Shown here in pieces: positions 45,221 through 53,853 of a stretch of DNA of 64,000 bases (its first letter is position 1; each line of letters begins with the position of its first letter). The position numbers and the translations under genes were made by a program. The stretch is from JBGTFE01 sp049799955 (GTDB lineage Bacteria; Acidobacteriota; Blastocatellia; Pyrinomonadales; Pyrinomonadaceae), in the NCBI GenBank assembly GCA_049799955.1, contig JBARIW010000058.1, positions 13,867 to 77,866 on the forward strand, in the 5' to 3' direction. Under the pieces are notes generated by a model. That model saw only the letters and a list, made by a program, of their open reading frames with translations, did not search any database and was not told the DNA's origin.

Positions 45221-47010
45221 CGGTGTTCGAGCTGAATCAGACAGGCGGTCGAATCGCCTTCGAATCCGATTTTCGTAAGCTTCTTTTCGGCATCTTTGGA
45301 AACAACCGCTTTGGTTTCCTTATTTTTTTCCAGATAATTTCTCAAATCATTCGCAAGAGTTTTGTCCGTTACTTCGCCCGTATCGTTTTGAAAAGCGTTA
45401 TCGCGCGCTTTTTCGGCGATTTCGGGCTGAATTTTGTCCCAAATCACCCAGAAATTTTCCGTTCCGGTGTTGCCCTCAAATTTATTCCAGCCGGTTTCGT
45501 ATCGCTGAATCGGTGAAACCCCGCTTAACCCGTCGTTTTGCTTCGGAGTCGGAAAAACAAGGTTGAATATTTTTTCGCCTTTTTCGTTCAAACCTTCGTT
45601 GAAAATATAGCAATAACCGTCGTCGGGCAACGTAAATCGCATCTGAAATTCGTATCCGTTCTCGAAAATCTCCTGCCCGCTCGATTCGAACGGTTCCTGG
45701 TATTTCTTGCCGTCGCGCATTTTCTGCACGAGCAGCGAATAGGTCAAAGCGCGCGCGCTTTTCGACGCGTTTTTTTCGGCTGCGGGCTGATTCGGAGTTT
45801 TTTCCGGCGCACTCCGCAAACCGAGCCACGCGCCCAAACCGGCTAAAGCAATCAGCAAAACAGCCAGAGCGCCGAAGATAGCGAATTTTGCGCCTGAAGA
45901 AGATTTCTGCGGCGTTTCTATTTGCGGAATCGGCGCAAACGAAATCGGCGCGGCTTCTTCTTTTTTCCCGGTAAAATTAACCGGCTCGCGGCTCATTTGC
46001 GTTTGCGGAATCGGCTCGCTTACCGACTGCGTTTTGACAATCGGTTCGGCTGTATTCAAAACTACGGTTTGCTCGGTCGAATAATTTACAATTTCCGCCG
46101 TATTGCTCGCGCTTTCCATATTTTTCAGCGCGTGTCTGAATTCAGCCGCCGTTTGAAAGCGATTTTCGGGTTCGAGCGCAAGACTTCGATTAATGACGTT
46201 TGCAAATTCCGCCGAAACTTCCCCGTTTAATTCCCGGATATTTGGCAAAGGTTCGTCTTTTCCCGACCAAACCGAAAAAGCGCGAAACGTCGAGGTCGCT
46301 TTTTCCGGCGAAAGTCGCGTCAAAAGATGATAAAGCGTCGCGCCGAGACTGTAAATATCGCTTCTTTCGTCCGTTTTTTTCTCCAGAAACTCTGCCAGAT
46401 GCGGCGAATCGGTTGACTGTAGAAGCAGAAAAGAATTCGGGTCAACGCGCAAAACCTGTTCGAGCGGCGCATAAAAAGGCGTAAATCCGGTGATGCTCTG
46501 CCCGACATTTTGCGTCAGCGTCGATTCGTCGAAAGTTCCCTTCGCCGTCCCGAAATCGAGCAGGTAAATTTTGCCCGTTTCATCGATTTTGATATTGTGC
46601 GGCTTGATGTCGCGGTGAAAAATCGTTACCGAATGAAGATATTCGAGCGCGTCGAGAACTTTATCGGCGATTTTGAGAACTTCCTCGACGGAAAAGCGCT
46701 TTCCCTTCATCAGTTTCTGCGCCAAATCTTCGCCCGAAATATAATCCATGACGATATAATTCGCGTTATCTTCCTGAAAACAGTTGGTTACTTTCGGCAG
46801 GTTCGTGTGGCTCAGATTGTATAAAAGGTCGGCTTCGCGCCGGAAGGATTGGGCAATCTGCGGATTGTTTTGCAGAATCTGTTTGATGGCAACCAGATTT
46901 TTGCCGCTAAAACGCGTATCTTCCGCCAGAAAAACCGCGCCGAAACCGCCGCCGCCGATTTGTTCGCCGATAACATAACGCCCGTCGAGTCTTTTTCCGT
47001 TCGTCAACAT
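45217..47010 (-). CDS. Transmembrane Ser/Thr protein kinase with DUF4384-like ectodomain
   Basis: This 597-residue kinase has a Gly-rich loop GEQIGGGGFGAVFLAED, Lys in VAIKQI, catalytic loop FHRDIKPHNIKID, DFG in YLLDFGTAKG and SDIYSLGATLYHLLT. One membrane helix (about 375-397, FAIFGALAVLLIALAGLGAW) follows a Pro/Thr-rich linker. The ectodomain (about 420-597) contains MRFTLPDDGYCYIFNEGLNE and NLVFPTPKQN, resembling the neighbouring DUF4384 domain. It is the last gene of an M48-caspase-DUF4384-kinase series. Active-site residues look complete. Confidence 0.9.
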   Translation of the reverse strand: MLTNGKRLDGRYVIGEQIGGGGFGAVFLAEDTRFSGKNLVAIKQILQNNPQIAQSFRREADLLYNLSHTNLPKVTNCFQEDNANYIVMDYISGEDLAQKLMKGKRFSVEEVLKIADKVLDALEYLHSVTIFHRDIKPHNIKIDETGKIYLLDFGTAKGTFDESTLTQNVGQSITGFTPFYAPLEQVLRVDPNSFLLLQSTDSPHLAEFLEKKTDERSDIYSLGATLYHLLTRLSPEKATSTFRAFSVWSGKDEPLPNIRELNGEVSAEFANVINRSLALEPENRFQTAAEFRHALKNMESASNTAEIVNYSTEQTVVLNTAEPIVKTQSVSEPIPQTQMSREPVNFTGKKEEAAPISFAPIPQIETPQKSSSGAKFAIFGALAVLLIALAGLGAWLGLRSAPEKTPNQPAAEKNASKSARALTYSLLVQKMRDGKKYQEPFESSGQEIFENGYEFQMRFTLPDDGYCYIFNEGLNEKGEKIFNLVFPTPKQNDGLSGVSPIQRYETGWNKFEGNTGTENFWVIWDKIQPEIAEKARDNAFQNDTGEVTDKTLANDLRNYLEKNKETKAVVSKDAEKKLTKIGFEGDSTACLIQLEHR

Positions 47011-47017
47011 AAAGAAT

Positions 47018-47121
47018 TTTCACCACAGAGACACAGAGACACAGAGAAAAAACAAAAATCTGTATCTGGCTGCGTTTTCGTGCGGTTTCATTTTTAAAAT
47101 CTCTGTGCCTCTGTGGTGAAA
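47018..47121. repeat. CACAGAGA octamer inverted repeat
   Basis: A 30-nt left arm (47018-47047) faces a 22-nt right arm (47100-47121), both of CACAGAGA/TCTCTGTG octamers with CCACAG/CTGTGG ends. It separates the kinase and DUF4384 genes. Confidence 0.9.
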
Positions 47122-47126
47122 TAAAA

Positions 47127-48161
47127 TTAAGGAACTTGCGCCTGCATCTGAAACGGCACGACAAGCGGCAAATCGGCATTTATCCGAACGCGGTAAATCG
47201 TCTGCGGGAGCGGTTCTTCCTGCGTCAGAGCGCGGCTTTGCGAGTTTGCGGCTTGCGCTTCATTTGTTGTGTACGCGACGCCTTCGCCGTCTTCGGCGTC
47301 GAAAATCTCGACTTCCGCCGACCAGTCTTCCATCCATTTTTGGAGCATTTCGAGCGAAATCGCCTGCGCGCGCAAGCCAATCTCGATGCCGGAAAGTTTT
47401 TCAGGTGTAATCACGACCAGAAGCTCTTCGCCCGCGTAATCTGCGCGGCGCGGTTTGACCGTAAAATACGGAACTGAATCGGTCGAAGCCGGAATTTCAA
47501 TCAGGCTGCCCGCCGTCACGCGATTATCGCCGCCGCGCGTCCTCAAAGTCGGAAAAATTATCTCGGCTTGACCGGTCGTGCCGTCCGCGTAAATTTCACG
47601 GTTGGCGATGTAAAGATAACCCGTCCGCGAAGATTCAATCGTAAACCGAACGCGGTCGCCCTTGCGAAATTTCGTCGTCGAGCCGACTCTTTCCGCCGTC
47701 CAGTCTTCCGCCTGATTATTTATTTTGACTGAAAAAATCGGCGCGTCGTCGTCGTCCGCGCTTTTCGGTCGAAGTCGCCAAAACGTAACGCCAAGCTCTT
47801 CCGTTTTAAGAGTTTTCTGATTATTCTGTTTTGTCGTTACAGTCGTCTTATTTGGATTGGTTTTATTGGTCGTTACCGCAACCGAAACTTTGTTCGGGAT
47901 TTTTTTGACCAGATTATAACGGCGCTTCGGATTGGTAACGACGGCAATATTTTTCTTACGTTTGACGTTTGTAGATGTTGTTACAGTCATTTTCATCGAC
48001 GCGCTGTTTTTTTCGCTATTTTTCGGACGCTGCGCCTGAAAATCCGTCGAAGTAATCGAGCGCGAATTTGTATCGTCAATCTGCGCGTGGGCGAAACTCG
48101 CCGATATAAAAAACAGCATTACCGGAAAAATCACACGGATAATAATTTTGATTTTTTTCAT
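47127..48161 (-). CDS. Secreted DUF4384 domain protein
   Basis: This 344-residue protein has signal peptide IRVIFPVMLFFISASFAHAQ. A long basic Asn/Thr/Lys-rich linker (about 35-125) precedes a DUF4384 beta domain (about 155-265) with GDRVRFTIESSRTGYLYIAN and AEIIFPTLRTRGG, then SVPYFTVKPRRADYAGEELL. DUF4384 is often found fused to or next to caspase-like peptidases, as here: the caspase gene is 6 bp upstream. Probable sensor or scaffold; inference only. Confidence 0.8.
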   Translation of the reverse strand: MKKIKIIIRVIFPVMLFFISASFAHAQIDDTNSRSITSTDFQAQRPKNSEKNSASMKMTVTTSTNVKRKKNIAVVTNPKRRYNLVKKIPNKVSVAVTTNKTNPNKTTVTTKQNNQKTLKTEELGVTFWRLRPKSADDDDAPIFSVKINNQAEDWTAERVGSTTKFRKGDRVRFTIESSRTGYLYIANREIYADGTTGQAEIIFPTLRTRGGDNRVTAGSLIEIPASTDSVPYFTVKPRRADYAGEELLVVITPEKLSGIEIGLRAQAISLEMLQKWMEDWSAEVEIFDAEDGEGVAYTTNEAQAANSQSRALTQEEPLPQTIYRVRINADLPLVVPFQMQAQVP

Positions 48162-48166
48162 AGAAA

Positions 48167-49444
48167 TTACTTTACTGCCGCGAAAGCCAGCGTTAAATCC
48201 TTGTTCGAACCGGGCAAAGCGCGCGGGTTTTGCTGGAAATTCGTTGCTTTCTGGACGTTTGCGCGGGTGAACTGGAAAATCTCGCCCGCCGTGATTAGCT
48301 TATCGCCGTTTAAGTCCGCGCCGCCTTTTAAGCCTTCGAGAAGCGCCCACGTGAAGACGCCGTGATTTCCCCATTTTGAGGATTCCTGCGAGACTTCGTT
48401 TACGTCGGAAGATGTCAAAATAGCGCGTCCGGTCTGTTTGAAAAGCTGGTTCGTCAGGTAGAAATTGGTAATATTATTTTCGTCGCCTTCCTGTTCAAGC
48501 TGTCTTCCCGAAACGATTGATTTTGTCTTTTGATTAACGCCCGCGCTGTGGCAGGTGTCAATCATCACGATTACGCGCTGCGCGACGACCTGCGTGTCGA
48601 GCATTTGTTTCAGCTCGCTCATCAGAAACGCAGTTTGAGACATATCGACGACCTTTGTATCGGTCAAAAGAAAATAAATGTTCTGCGTCGCAAGCGGGTC
48701 GGGCGCGCCGTGTCCGGCGAGGAAAATAAAAATCAAATCGTCGGCTTTTGCGCGTTTGAACGTATCGGTCAGAGCCGCGCGAACCGCCATCAAGGTCGCA
48801 TCCGTATTTAGCAGAAGCTTGATGTTTCCGCTCGAAAACGAGCCGCCCGCAGGAGTTTGCAGAAACGCGGCGACCGCCTGCGCGTCGTCGTCCGCGTAAC
48901 TCAGATTTTTCAGCCCGGCGTCGGTAAATTGATAATCGGAAATGCCGATGACGACGGCGAATTTTTTGCCTGTAAATCTTTCCGCTTTCCCGTTTTCCCA
49001 GTCGGGTTTTTCGACAACCGCCGTTTTGTCGCCCAAAATCAGAAGATAAGAAGCGTAATATTCGCGCTGTTTCTTGTCGGTCGCCTTGACCTCGATGACG
49101 TTTTTGCCTTTTGCGAGCCGGTAGCCGCCGAGCATTTCCTCGCGCGGCTTGCAGACGACGACCTTGCCTTCCATGTCGGCGGATTTTCCGCAGCCGCGAT
49201 TGATGCCTTCGCCGTTGAGCGTAACGATGATGTTTCCGTAGGTTATATCTTTCGCAAACGGTTCGAGCACGCGAAATTTGAGCGACGGAATTTCCTTTTG
49301 CGGCAGGCGAATGACCGGCTTTGTGTAGCGCGCGCCGGAAACTTCGGGCATTTCAAAGATGAAAGGCTCGCGCGACTGCGCCGCGAGCGAGCCGATAAAA
49401 ATAAGCAGAAATAAAAACGGCAGAAGAAATTTGTGCGGTTTCAT
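48167..49444 (-). CDS. Secreted caspase-like peptidase (C14, metacaspase-type)
   Basis: This 425-residue protein starts at the ATG at 49444; the upstream 27 codons were rejected because a signal peptide (PHKFLLPFLFLLIFIGSLAA) begins here. A beta domain (about 25-150) precedes the p20-like domain (about 165-320): FAVVIGISDYQF, NLSYADDDAQAVAAFL, catalytic His in FLAGHGAPDP, catalytic Cys in MIDTCHSAGV. The C-terminal part contains SSDVNEVSQESSKWGNHGVF. The catalytic dyad is present, so it is probably active outside the cytoplasm. Confidence 0.9.
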   Translation of the reverse strand: MKPHKFLLPFLFLLIFIGSLAAQSREPFIFEMPEVSGARYTKPVIRLPQKEIPSLKFRVLEPFAKDITYGNIIVTLNGEGINRGCGKSADMEGKVVVCKPREEMLGGYRLAKGKNVIEVKATDKKQREYYASYLLILGDKTAVVEKPDWENGKAERFTGKKFAVVIGISDYQFTDAGLKNLSYADDDAQAVAAFLQTPAGGSFSSGNIKLLLNTDATLMAVRAALTDTFKRAKADDLIFIFLAGHGAPDPLATQNIYFLLTDTKVVDMSQTAFLMSELKQMLDTQVVAQRVIVMIDTCHSAGVNQKTKSIVSGRQLEQEGDENNITNFYLTNQLFKQTGRAILTSSDVNEVSQESSKWGNHGVFTWALLEGLKGGADLNGDKLITAGEIFQFTRANVQKATNFQQNPRALPGSNKDLTLAFAAVK

Positions 49445-49470
49445 ATTTGTTTTATGTAGCAATGCGAAAG

Positions 49471-49517
49471 ACGCGCACGAAGTAAGAGCAATTTTTTCAC
49501 ACTTACTTCGCGCGTGT
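49471..49517. repeat. CGCG-type palindrome between the caspase and M48 genes
   Basis: ACGCGCACGAAGTAAG (49471-49486) pairs with CTTACTTCGCGCGTGT (49502-49517) with one mismatch and one G-T. It resembles the CGCG palindrome at 11027-11079. Confidence 0.75.
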
Positions 49518-49539
49518 TTCCGCAAAAAGGTTCAACAGG

Positions 49540-51231
49540 TTATTGTTTTTTGACCGGAACGGTAGTCGTCGTCGATGAAGTTTCCTTCACGTTTGCTACC
49601 GGAACCACGCTCCAGTTGGCTTCGCCCGCTTCCTGAAGATAATCGTAAATGACGCTCATATTCGGCGGCAGCGAACCGCCTTTTGTTCTTTGATACATCG
49701 TTACGTATTCCTTCAAATCTTTGACGACTTCCTGAATATTATTGGTCGAGCGCCCGCTCATTTTCGTCAAAGCTAAATAAAGTCTCGCCTGCGGATTTGC
49801 GCCGCGCACGTCGAGCTCGATAGCTTTGGCAAACATTTGCAATGCCTGTTCTTTTTCGCCGGGTTTGCGCGCGGTTAATTTCAAAACCTTTCCGTAATAG
49901 AAATATCCGGTCGCGTCGTCCGAGCGAATCGCCAGCGATTGGCTCAGATTCCGGGCGGCAAGCTTATACATATCGTAATAAAAAGCCGATATTCCGTTGT
50001 CGCGTTTGAGCGTCGCCATAATATTTTCAAACTCGCCGTCGCCGGCAATCAAATCGCCGTTCATAACTTTGGTTTTGATGTCTTCCGCCATTATCACCTG
50101 ATTTTTATTGACGCGGTTGACGACGACCGCCGTATTGCGGTCAATCGATAAAGATTTGCCGCGAAGGTTGCTCGCGCCAATCAGCGTTTTGGAAAGCTGC
50201 GAAGAATCGGCGGAATTTATCCACGCGTTGACCGCTTTGCGACGGTCTTCCGTGCGCTCGCGGTCGGCAAAACGGTCAAGCTCGATGCGCGGGTCTTCAA
50301 TCGCGGCGCTTTTTAAGGTTTCATAAAACGTTTGAACTTCGCGCACGTCGTAATTGCGTTTCAGCATATAATCGAGCGCCAGTTTGTCGGCTTCGTCTTC
50401 CTGCGCGAGCGACCATTCAAACGACTTGCGGTCAACGAGTTTGGCAACGGATTTTCCGATTGCCGCGCCGAAAATCGCCATATTGAACATACTGTTCGCG
50501 CCGCTGCCTGCCAATCCGCCAAGCGCGACACCGGCGATTGCGCCGAAAATACTTCCGCGTCTTTCCTGGTCTTTGGTCGCTTCTTCAATCCATTTCGCCA
50601 CCAATACGTCCTGTTTCCAATGGTCGCGTTCGATGTGCGCGATTTCGTGCGAGAGAATGTATGCGAGCTGCGCTTCGTTATCGACTAAGGACAGCAAGCC
50701 GGTCGAAACATAAATCGTTCCGGTCGAAAGCGAGCGCGCGTCGGGCATCGGTCGGCTCGTAATCTTAAAGCCGTAACGCTTGTCGGAATTCATCGGCACG
50801 AGCGATTGACCGACGCGATTGACGTAATCCTGCGCCAGAAGATTGTCATACAGCGTATCTTCGCCGGGAATTTTGTCGCCGCTGTAGGTGAGCATCTCGT
50901 CGCTCGAATCGAGCGTGTTCATTTGAAAGGCAAACTGCGCGTGCTCTTTCTGGATGCGGCGATATTCGTAATCTACGTCTTCCTTAAATTCGGCGTCTTT
51001 GACGTATTTATCCTGCGCTTTGCCGAGAGTCTCTTCATATTTACGAACCTGTTTTTCGACCCGTTTTTCGTCTTTATCATTCTGCTTGGCTTCTTTTTTC
51101 TGCTGTTTATCCTCTTTATCCTTTTTATCTTTATCGTCCTTCTGCGCGAGTGCGAAGGTCGGTGTCAGCAGAGCCATAAACGCTAATAGCGCGAGGATAC
51201 GAAAAGAAAAGCTTCCTTTAATAACTTTCAT
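49540..51231 (-). CDS. Secreted M48 family zinc metalloprotease
   Basis: This 563-residue protein has signal peptide GSFSFRILALLAFMALLTPT cut near ALAQ, then a highly charged Lys/Asp coiled region (about 28-75). The protease core has the zinc motif LAYILSHEIAHIERDH (HExxH) and a downstream EDEADKLALDYML Glu ligand. TPR-like helices fill the C-terminus (TGYFYYGKVLKLTARKPGEK). AGGAGA precedes the ATG at 51231. The layout resembles periplasmic BepA-like proteases. It heads the four-gene co-oriented cluster. Confidence 0.9.
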   Translation of the reverse strand: MKVIKGSFSFRILALLAFMALLTPTFALAQKDDKDKKDKEDKQQKKEAKQNDKDEKRVEKQVRKYEETLGKAQDKYVKDAEFKEDVDYEYRRIQKEHAQFAFQMNTLDSSDEMLTYSGDKIPGEDTLYDNLLAQDYVNRVGQSLVPMNSDKRYGFKITSRPMPDARSLSTGTIYVSTGLLSLVDNEAQLAYILSHEIAHIERDHWKQDVLVAKWIEEATKDQERRGSIFGAIAGVALGGLAGSGANSMFNMAIFGAAIGKSVAKLVDRKSFEWSLAQEDEADKLALDYMLKRNYDVREVQTFYETLKSAAIEDPRIELDRFADRERTEDRRKAVNAWINSADSSQLSKTLIGASNLRGKSLSIDRNTAVVVNRVNKNQVIMAEDIKTKVMNGDLIAGDGEFENIMATLKRDNGISAFYYDMYKLAARNLSQSLAIRSDDATGYFYYGKVLKLTARKPGEKEQALQMFAKAIELDVRGANPQARLYLALTKMSGRSTNNIQEVVKDLKEYVTMYQRTKGGSLPPNMSVIYDYLQEAGEANWSVVPVANVKETSSTTTTVPVKKQ

Positions 51232-51534
51232 AAGTAAATCTCCTGTTTCAATTTTTATTTGAATTTGAACAAAATTCAGCACACTTCCGAGAAGTATAAT
51301 GACGATATAAAAATAAGATAAAAAGCCACCCCGTGCTCGTTCTTTACTGCATTTATGAATAAGAAGTTTTTACTACTTTTCGGCGCGGATTACAAGTTTT
51401 ACGGGCATTATTTGCCGAATTTCAGCAAAAGCGGATTAAATCGCACTAATCCGCCCTCTTTAGCATCTAAAAAATTTGCTTTAACGCACAAAACATCGGT
51501 AGAATGTAAAGTTTGCCGCTCGGTGTAATATTTA
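51232..51534. other. Spacer between divergent M48 and radical SAM genes
   Basis: This spacer should hold both divergent promoters. It includes a short palindrome GCGGATTA (51431-51438) / TAATCCGC (51447-51454), a degenerate member of the CGCGGAT class. A 57-codon open frame at 51356-51529 reads through it and has no other support. Confidence 0.5.
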
Positions 51535-53418
51535 ATGAGTAAGAGAATTGTAGAAAATTATAAACATAAGCTCGCGCAGGAAGAAGGTTTTGTAATCAAG
51601 CGCGGCGCGCGGCTTCGGATTGCTTTGTGTTATCCGAACACTCACGCCGTCGGGATGGCAAATCTCGGGCTGCACACGATGTACGAGCTTTTTAATAAAA
51701 TCCCCGAAGTTTCGTGCGAAAGAGTTTTTCTGCCTGACGCGGGCGAAATGCGCGAATACGAAAAAACACGCACGCCTCTGCTTTCGATGGAAACGCAGAC
51801 GCCCGTTCGTGATTTCGATGTCGTCGCTTTCTCGATTTCGTTTGAAACCGACTACTTAAATATGGCGCGAATGCTGCAAATGTCGCAGATTCCCGTCTGG
51901 TCGAAAGACAGAAATCACTTTCACCCGCTCGTCGTAATGGGCGGCGCGGCTTCGTTCTTAAATCCCGAACCGATTGCCGATTTTACGGACATCATCGCTG
52001 TCGGGGAAGGCGAAATTCTCGCGTTTCAGCTTGCCGATGCAATTCTGGAAAACGAAACCAAAGAAGAAATTCTGCTGAATCTTGCAAAAATAGGGCGCGG
52101 ATTTTACATTCCTTCGCTTTATGACGTTGTTTATAACACGGATGGAACGGTTTACGATTATGTTCCGAAAGAAGAAGGCGTGCCGAAACGTGTCGGACGC
52201 GCATTAGCCGCAGTCAATCCGAAAGAAGGAACTTTGCGGCGCGCGATGAAACGCGGCGAAACGGAATTAGCCGATTTTCTTATCAATCAGGATATTTTTT
52301 GCCCTTCGACTTCCATCTGGTCGCCCGGCGCGGAAATGGGCGATAGACTGCTCGTCGAGATTTCGCGCGGCTGTTCGCAGGGCTGCCGTTTCTGCTGGGC
52401 TGGTTATAATTATTACCCGCCGCGCGTCGTCCCGGCAAAAGATATTCTGGCGAAAGCGAGAGAGTGGCGCGAAAAAACGAATAAAATCGGACTTGTTTCC
52501 ACAGCAGTTTGCGACCATCCCGAAATTTCCACGATTTTAAGCGAACTCCGAAAAATGGAATATCGCATCACGGTTTCAAGCTTAAGGCTCGACCAAATTT
52601 CCGACGAATTGCTCGATGCGCTTGTCGAATCGAACGACCAGCAAATCGCCGTCGCGCCCGAAACAGGCTCGGACAGACTGCGCCGCGTCATCAACAAAAA
52701 TCTGACGAATGATGAAATCGTTGACATCTGCGGCGCGGTTTTCGATAGAGGAATGCTCACCGTCAAGCTTTATCTGATGGTCGGACTTCCAACGGAAACT
52801 TACGAAGACCTTGAAGAAATGATTGTTCTGGTCGAAAGAATTAAAAATCGAATGCTCGAAGCGGGCAAAAAATTCGGGCGCGCCGGAAAAATTATTCCGT
52901 CTTTGAACGGATTTGTGCCGAAACCGAATACGCCTCTGCAATGGGACGCGATTTGCGACGAGAAGGAATTAAAAAATCGTCTGAAATGGGTGGCGAAAAA
53001 TCTTTCCAAAATTCCGAACGTCGAAGTTCGCTGGATGTCGGCGCGAATCGCGCACGAGCAGGCTTTGTTTTCTTCGGGCGATAGAACAATCGGAAAAGTT
53101 ATCGAAACGGCGGCGCGTCTGAAAGGAAATTTGAAAGAAGCGCTGCGTGTTACGGGCGTTGACGCGGATTTTCACACTTCGCGGAATCGCTCGTATGACG
53201 AATTTCTGCCGTGGTCAATCGTCGATTCGGGACTTTCGTTTGAATTTCTGAAAGAAGAACACGAAAAATCGCAGGAAGCGCTTTCTTCAAAACCGTGTCC
53301 GGCGGTTGAAAAATGCACGACCTGCGGCGTTTGCCCGACAACGTGGCTCGCGGACGCGCCGCAAAGCCTTGTGCAGATTCAACCGATGAAAGTTCAAGCT
53401 GCGCTTGCCGCCGTCTAA
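51535..53418 (+). CDS. Radical SAM protein, TIGR03960 type (B12-binding N-terminus)
   Basis: This 627-residue protein has an N-terminal B12-binding-like domain (ALCYPNTHAVGMANLGLHTM). The radical SAM cluster motif CSQGCRFCWAGYNYYPPRVV (CxxxCxxC) and downstream strands PETGSDRLRRVINKNL and MVGLPTETYEDLEEM follow. The C-terminus CPAVEKCTTCGVCPTTW may bind a second Fe-S cluster. The family (TIGR03960) is often linked to a DUF2344/TIGR03936 partner, not seen next to it. Substrate unknown. Confidence 0.9.
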   Translation: MSKRIVENYKHKLAQEEGFVIKRGARLRIALCYPNTHAVGMANLGLHTMYELFNKIPEVSCERVFLPDAGEMREYEKTRTPLLSMETQTPVRDFDVVAFSISFETDYLNMARMLQMSQIPVWSKDRNHFHPLVVMGGAASFLNPEPIADFTDIIAVGEGEILAFQLADAILENETKEEILLNLAKIGRGFYIPSLYDVVYNTDGTVYDYVPKEEGVPKRVGRALAAVNPKEGTLRRAMKRGETELADFLINQDIFCPSTSIWSPGAEMGDRLLVEISRGCSQGCRFCWAGYNYYPPRVVPAKDILAKAREWREKTNKIGLVSTAVCDHPEISTILSELRKMEYRITVSSLRLDQISDELLDALVESNDQQIAVAPETGSDRLRRVINKNLTNDEIVDICGAVFDRGMLTVKLYLMVGLPTETYEDLEEMIVLVERIKNRMLEAGKKFGRAGKIIPSLNGFVPKPNTPLQWDAICDEKELKNRLKWVAKNLSKIPNVEVRWMSARIAHEQALFSSGDRTIGKVIETAARLKGNLKEALRVTGVDADFHTSRNRSYDEFLPWSIVDSGLSFEFLKEEHEKSQEALSSKPCPAVEKCTTCGVCPTTWLADAPQSLVQIQPMKVQAALAAV

Positions 53419-53419
53419 A

Positions 53420-53830
53420 TTATTGTTTTGCTAAAAATCCGGTCGGTGTCGCCGTGTGGTCAAAATGATATTGATACGTGTAAAGACCAAACGGCAAAAT
53501 ATCGACTTGTTTTGAATACACGACACGCGCCTGAATTACGTTACCGGCTTGTTTGACTTCCATAAACGCATCCGGCGGAATGTCGCTAGCCGTCGCCACA
53601 CGCTTTATTCTCGCTTTAACTGTTGCGAGCGGATTGCTGCCCGTCGGCAGAGCCGTTCCCTGCACGACCGCGGTTTGCATCTCTTCCTGAAAGCTCGCGC
53701 CGTTATAGGCAACAGGAATATAATTTATCAGACCGTGTCCGACAATAAACAAACCGAGCAAAACAAGAACAAGCTTCATGCCTGCACCGCCGCGCTCACT
53801 GCGGTGATTTTTTCCAATATTTTTTTTCAT
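53420..53830 (-). CDS. Hypothetical single-span membrane protein
   Basis: This 136-residue protein has a short basic N-terminus (KKNIGKNHRSERGGAG), one membrane helix (MKLVLVLLGLFIVGHGLINY), and an exported domain with ATVKARIKRVATASDIPPDA. The RGGAG-before-helix pattern resembles small pilus- or TadE-like exported proteins, but without further support. GGGAG precedes the start. It is 2 bp from the convergent radical SAM gene. Confidence 0.6.
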   Translation of the reverse strand: MKKNIGKNHRSERGGAGMKLVLVLLGLFIVGHGLINYIPVAYNGASFQEEMQTAVVQGTALPTGSNPLATVKARIKRVATASDIPPDAFMEVKQAGNVIQARVVYSKQVDILPFGLYTYQYHFDHTATPTGFLAKQ

Positions 53831-53853
53831 TTCTAACTCCCAGATTTCAGAAG

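Noticed and set aside
45217..51231. Calling the protease/kinase cluster an established anti-phage or cell-death system
   Set aside because: No gasdermin, TIR, CHAT-receptor or other effector recognisable in sequence; only the gene set and domain sharing are supported.
51356..51529. 57-codon plus-strand open frame starting MNKKFLLLFGADYKF
   Set aside because: No ribosome site, no recognisable domain, and it reads through a palindrome; it lies in a divergent promoter region.
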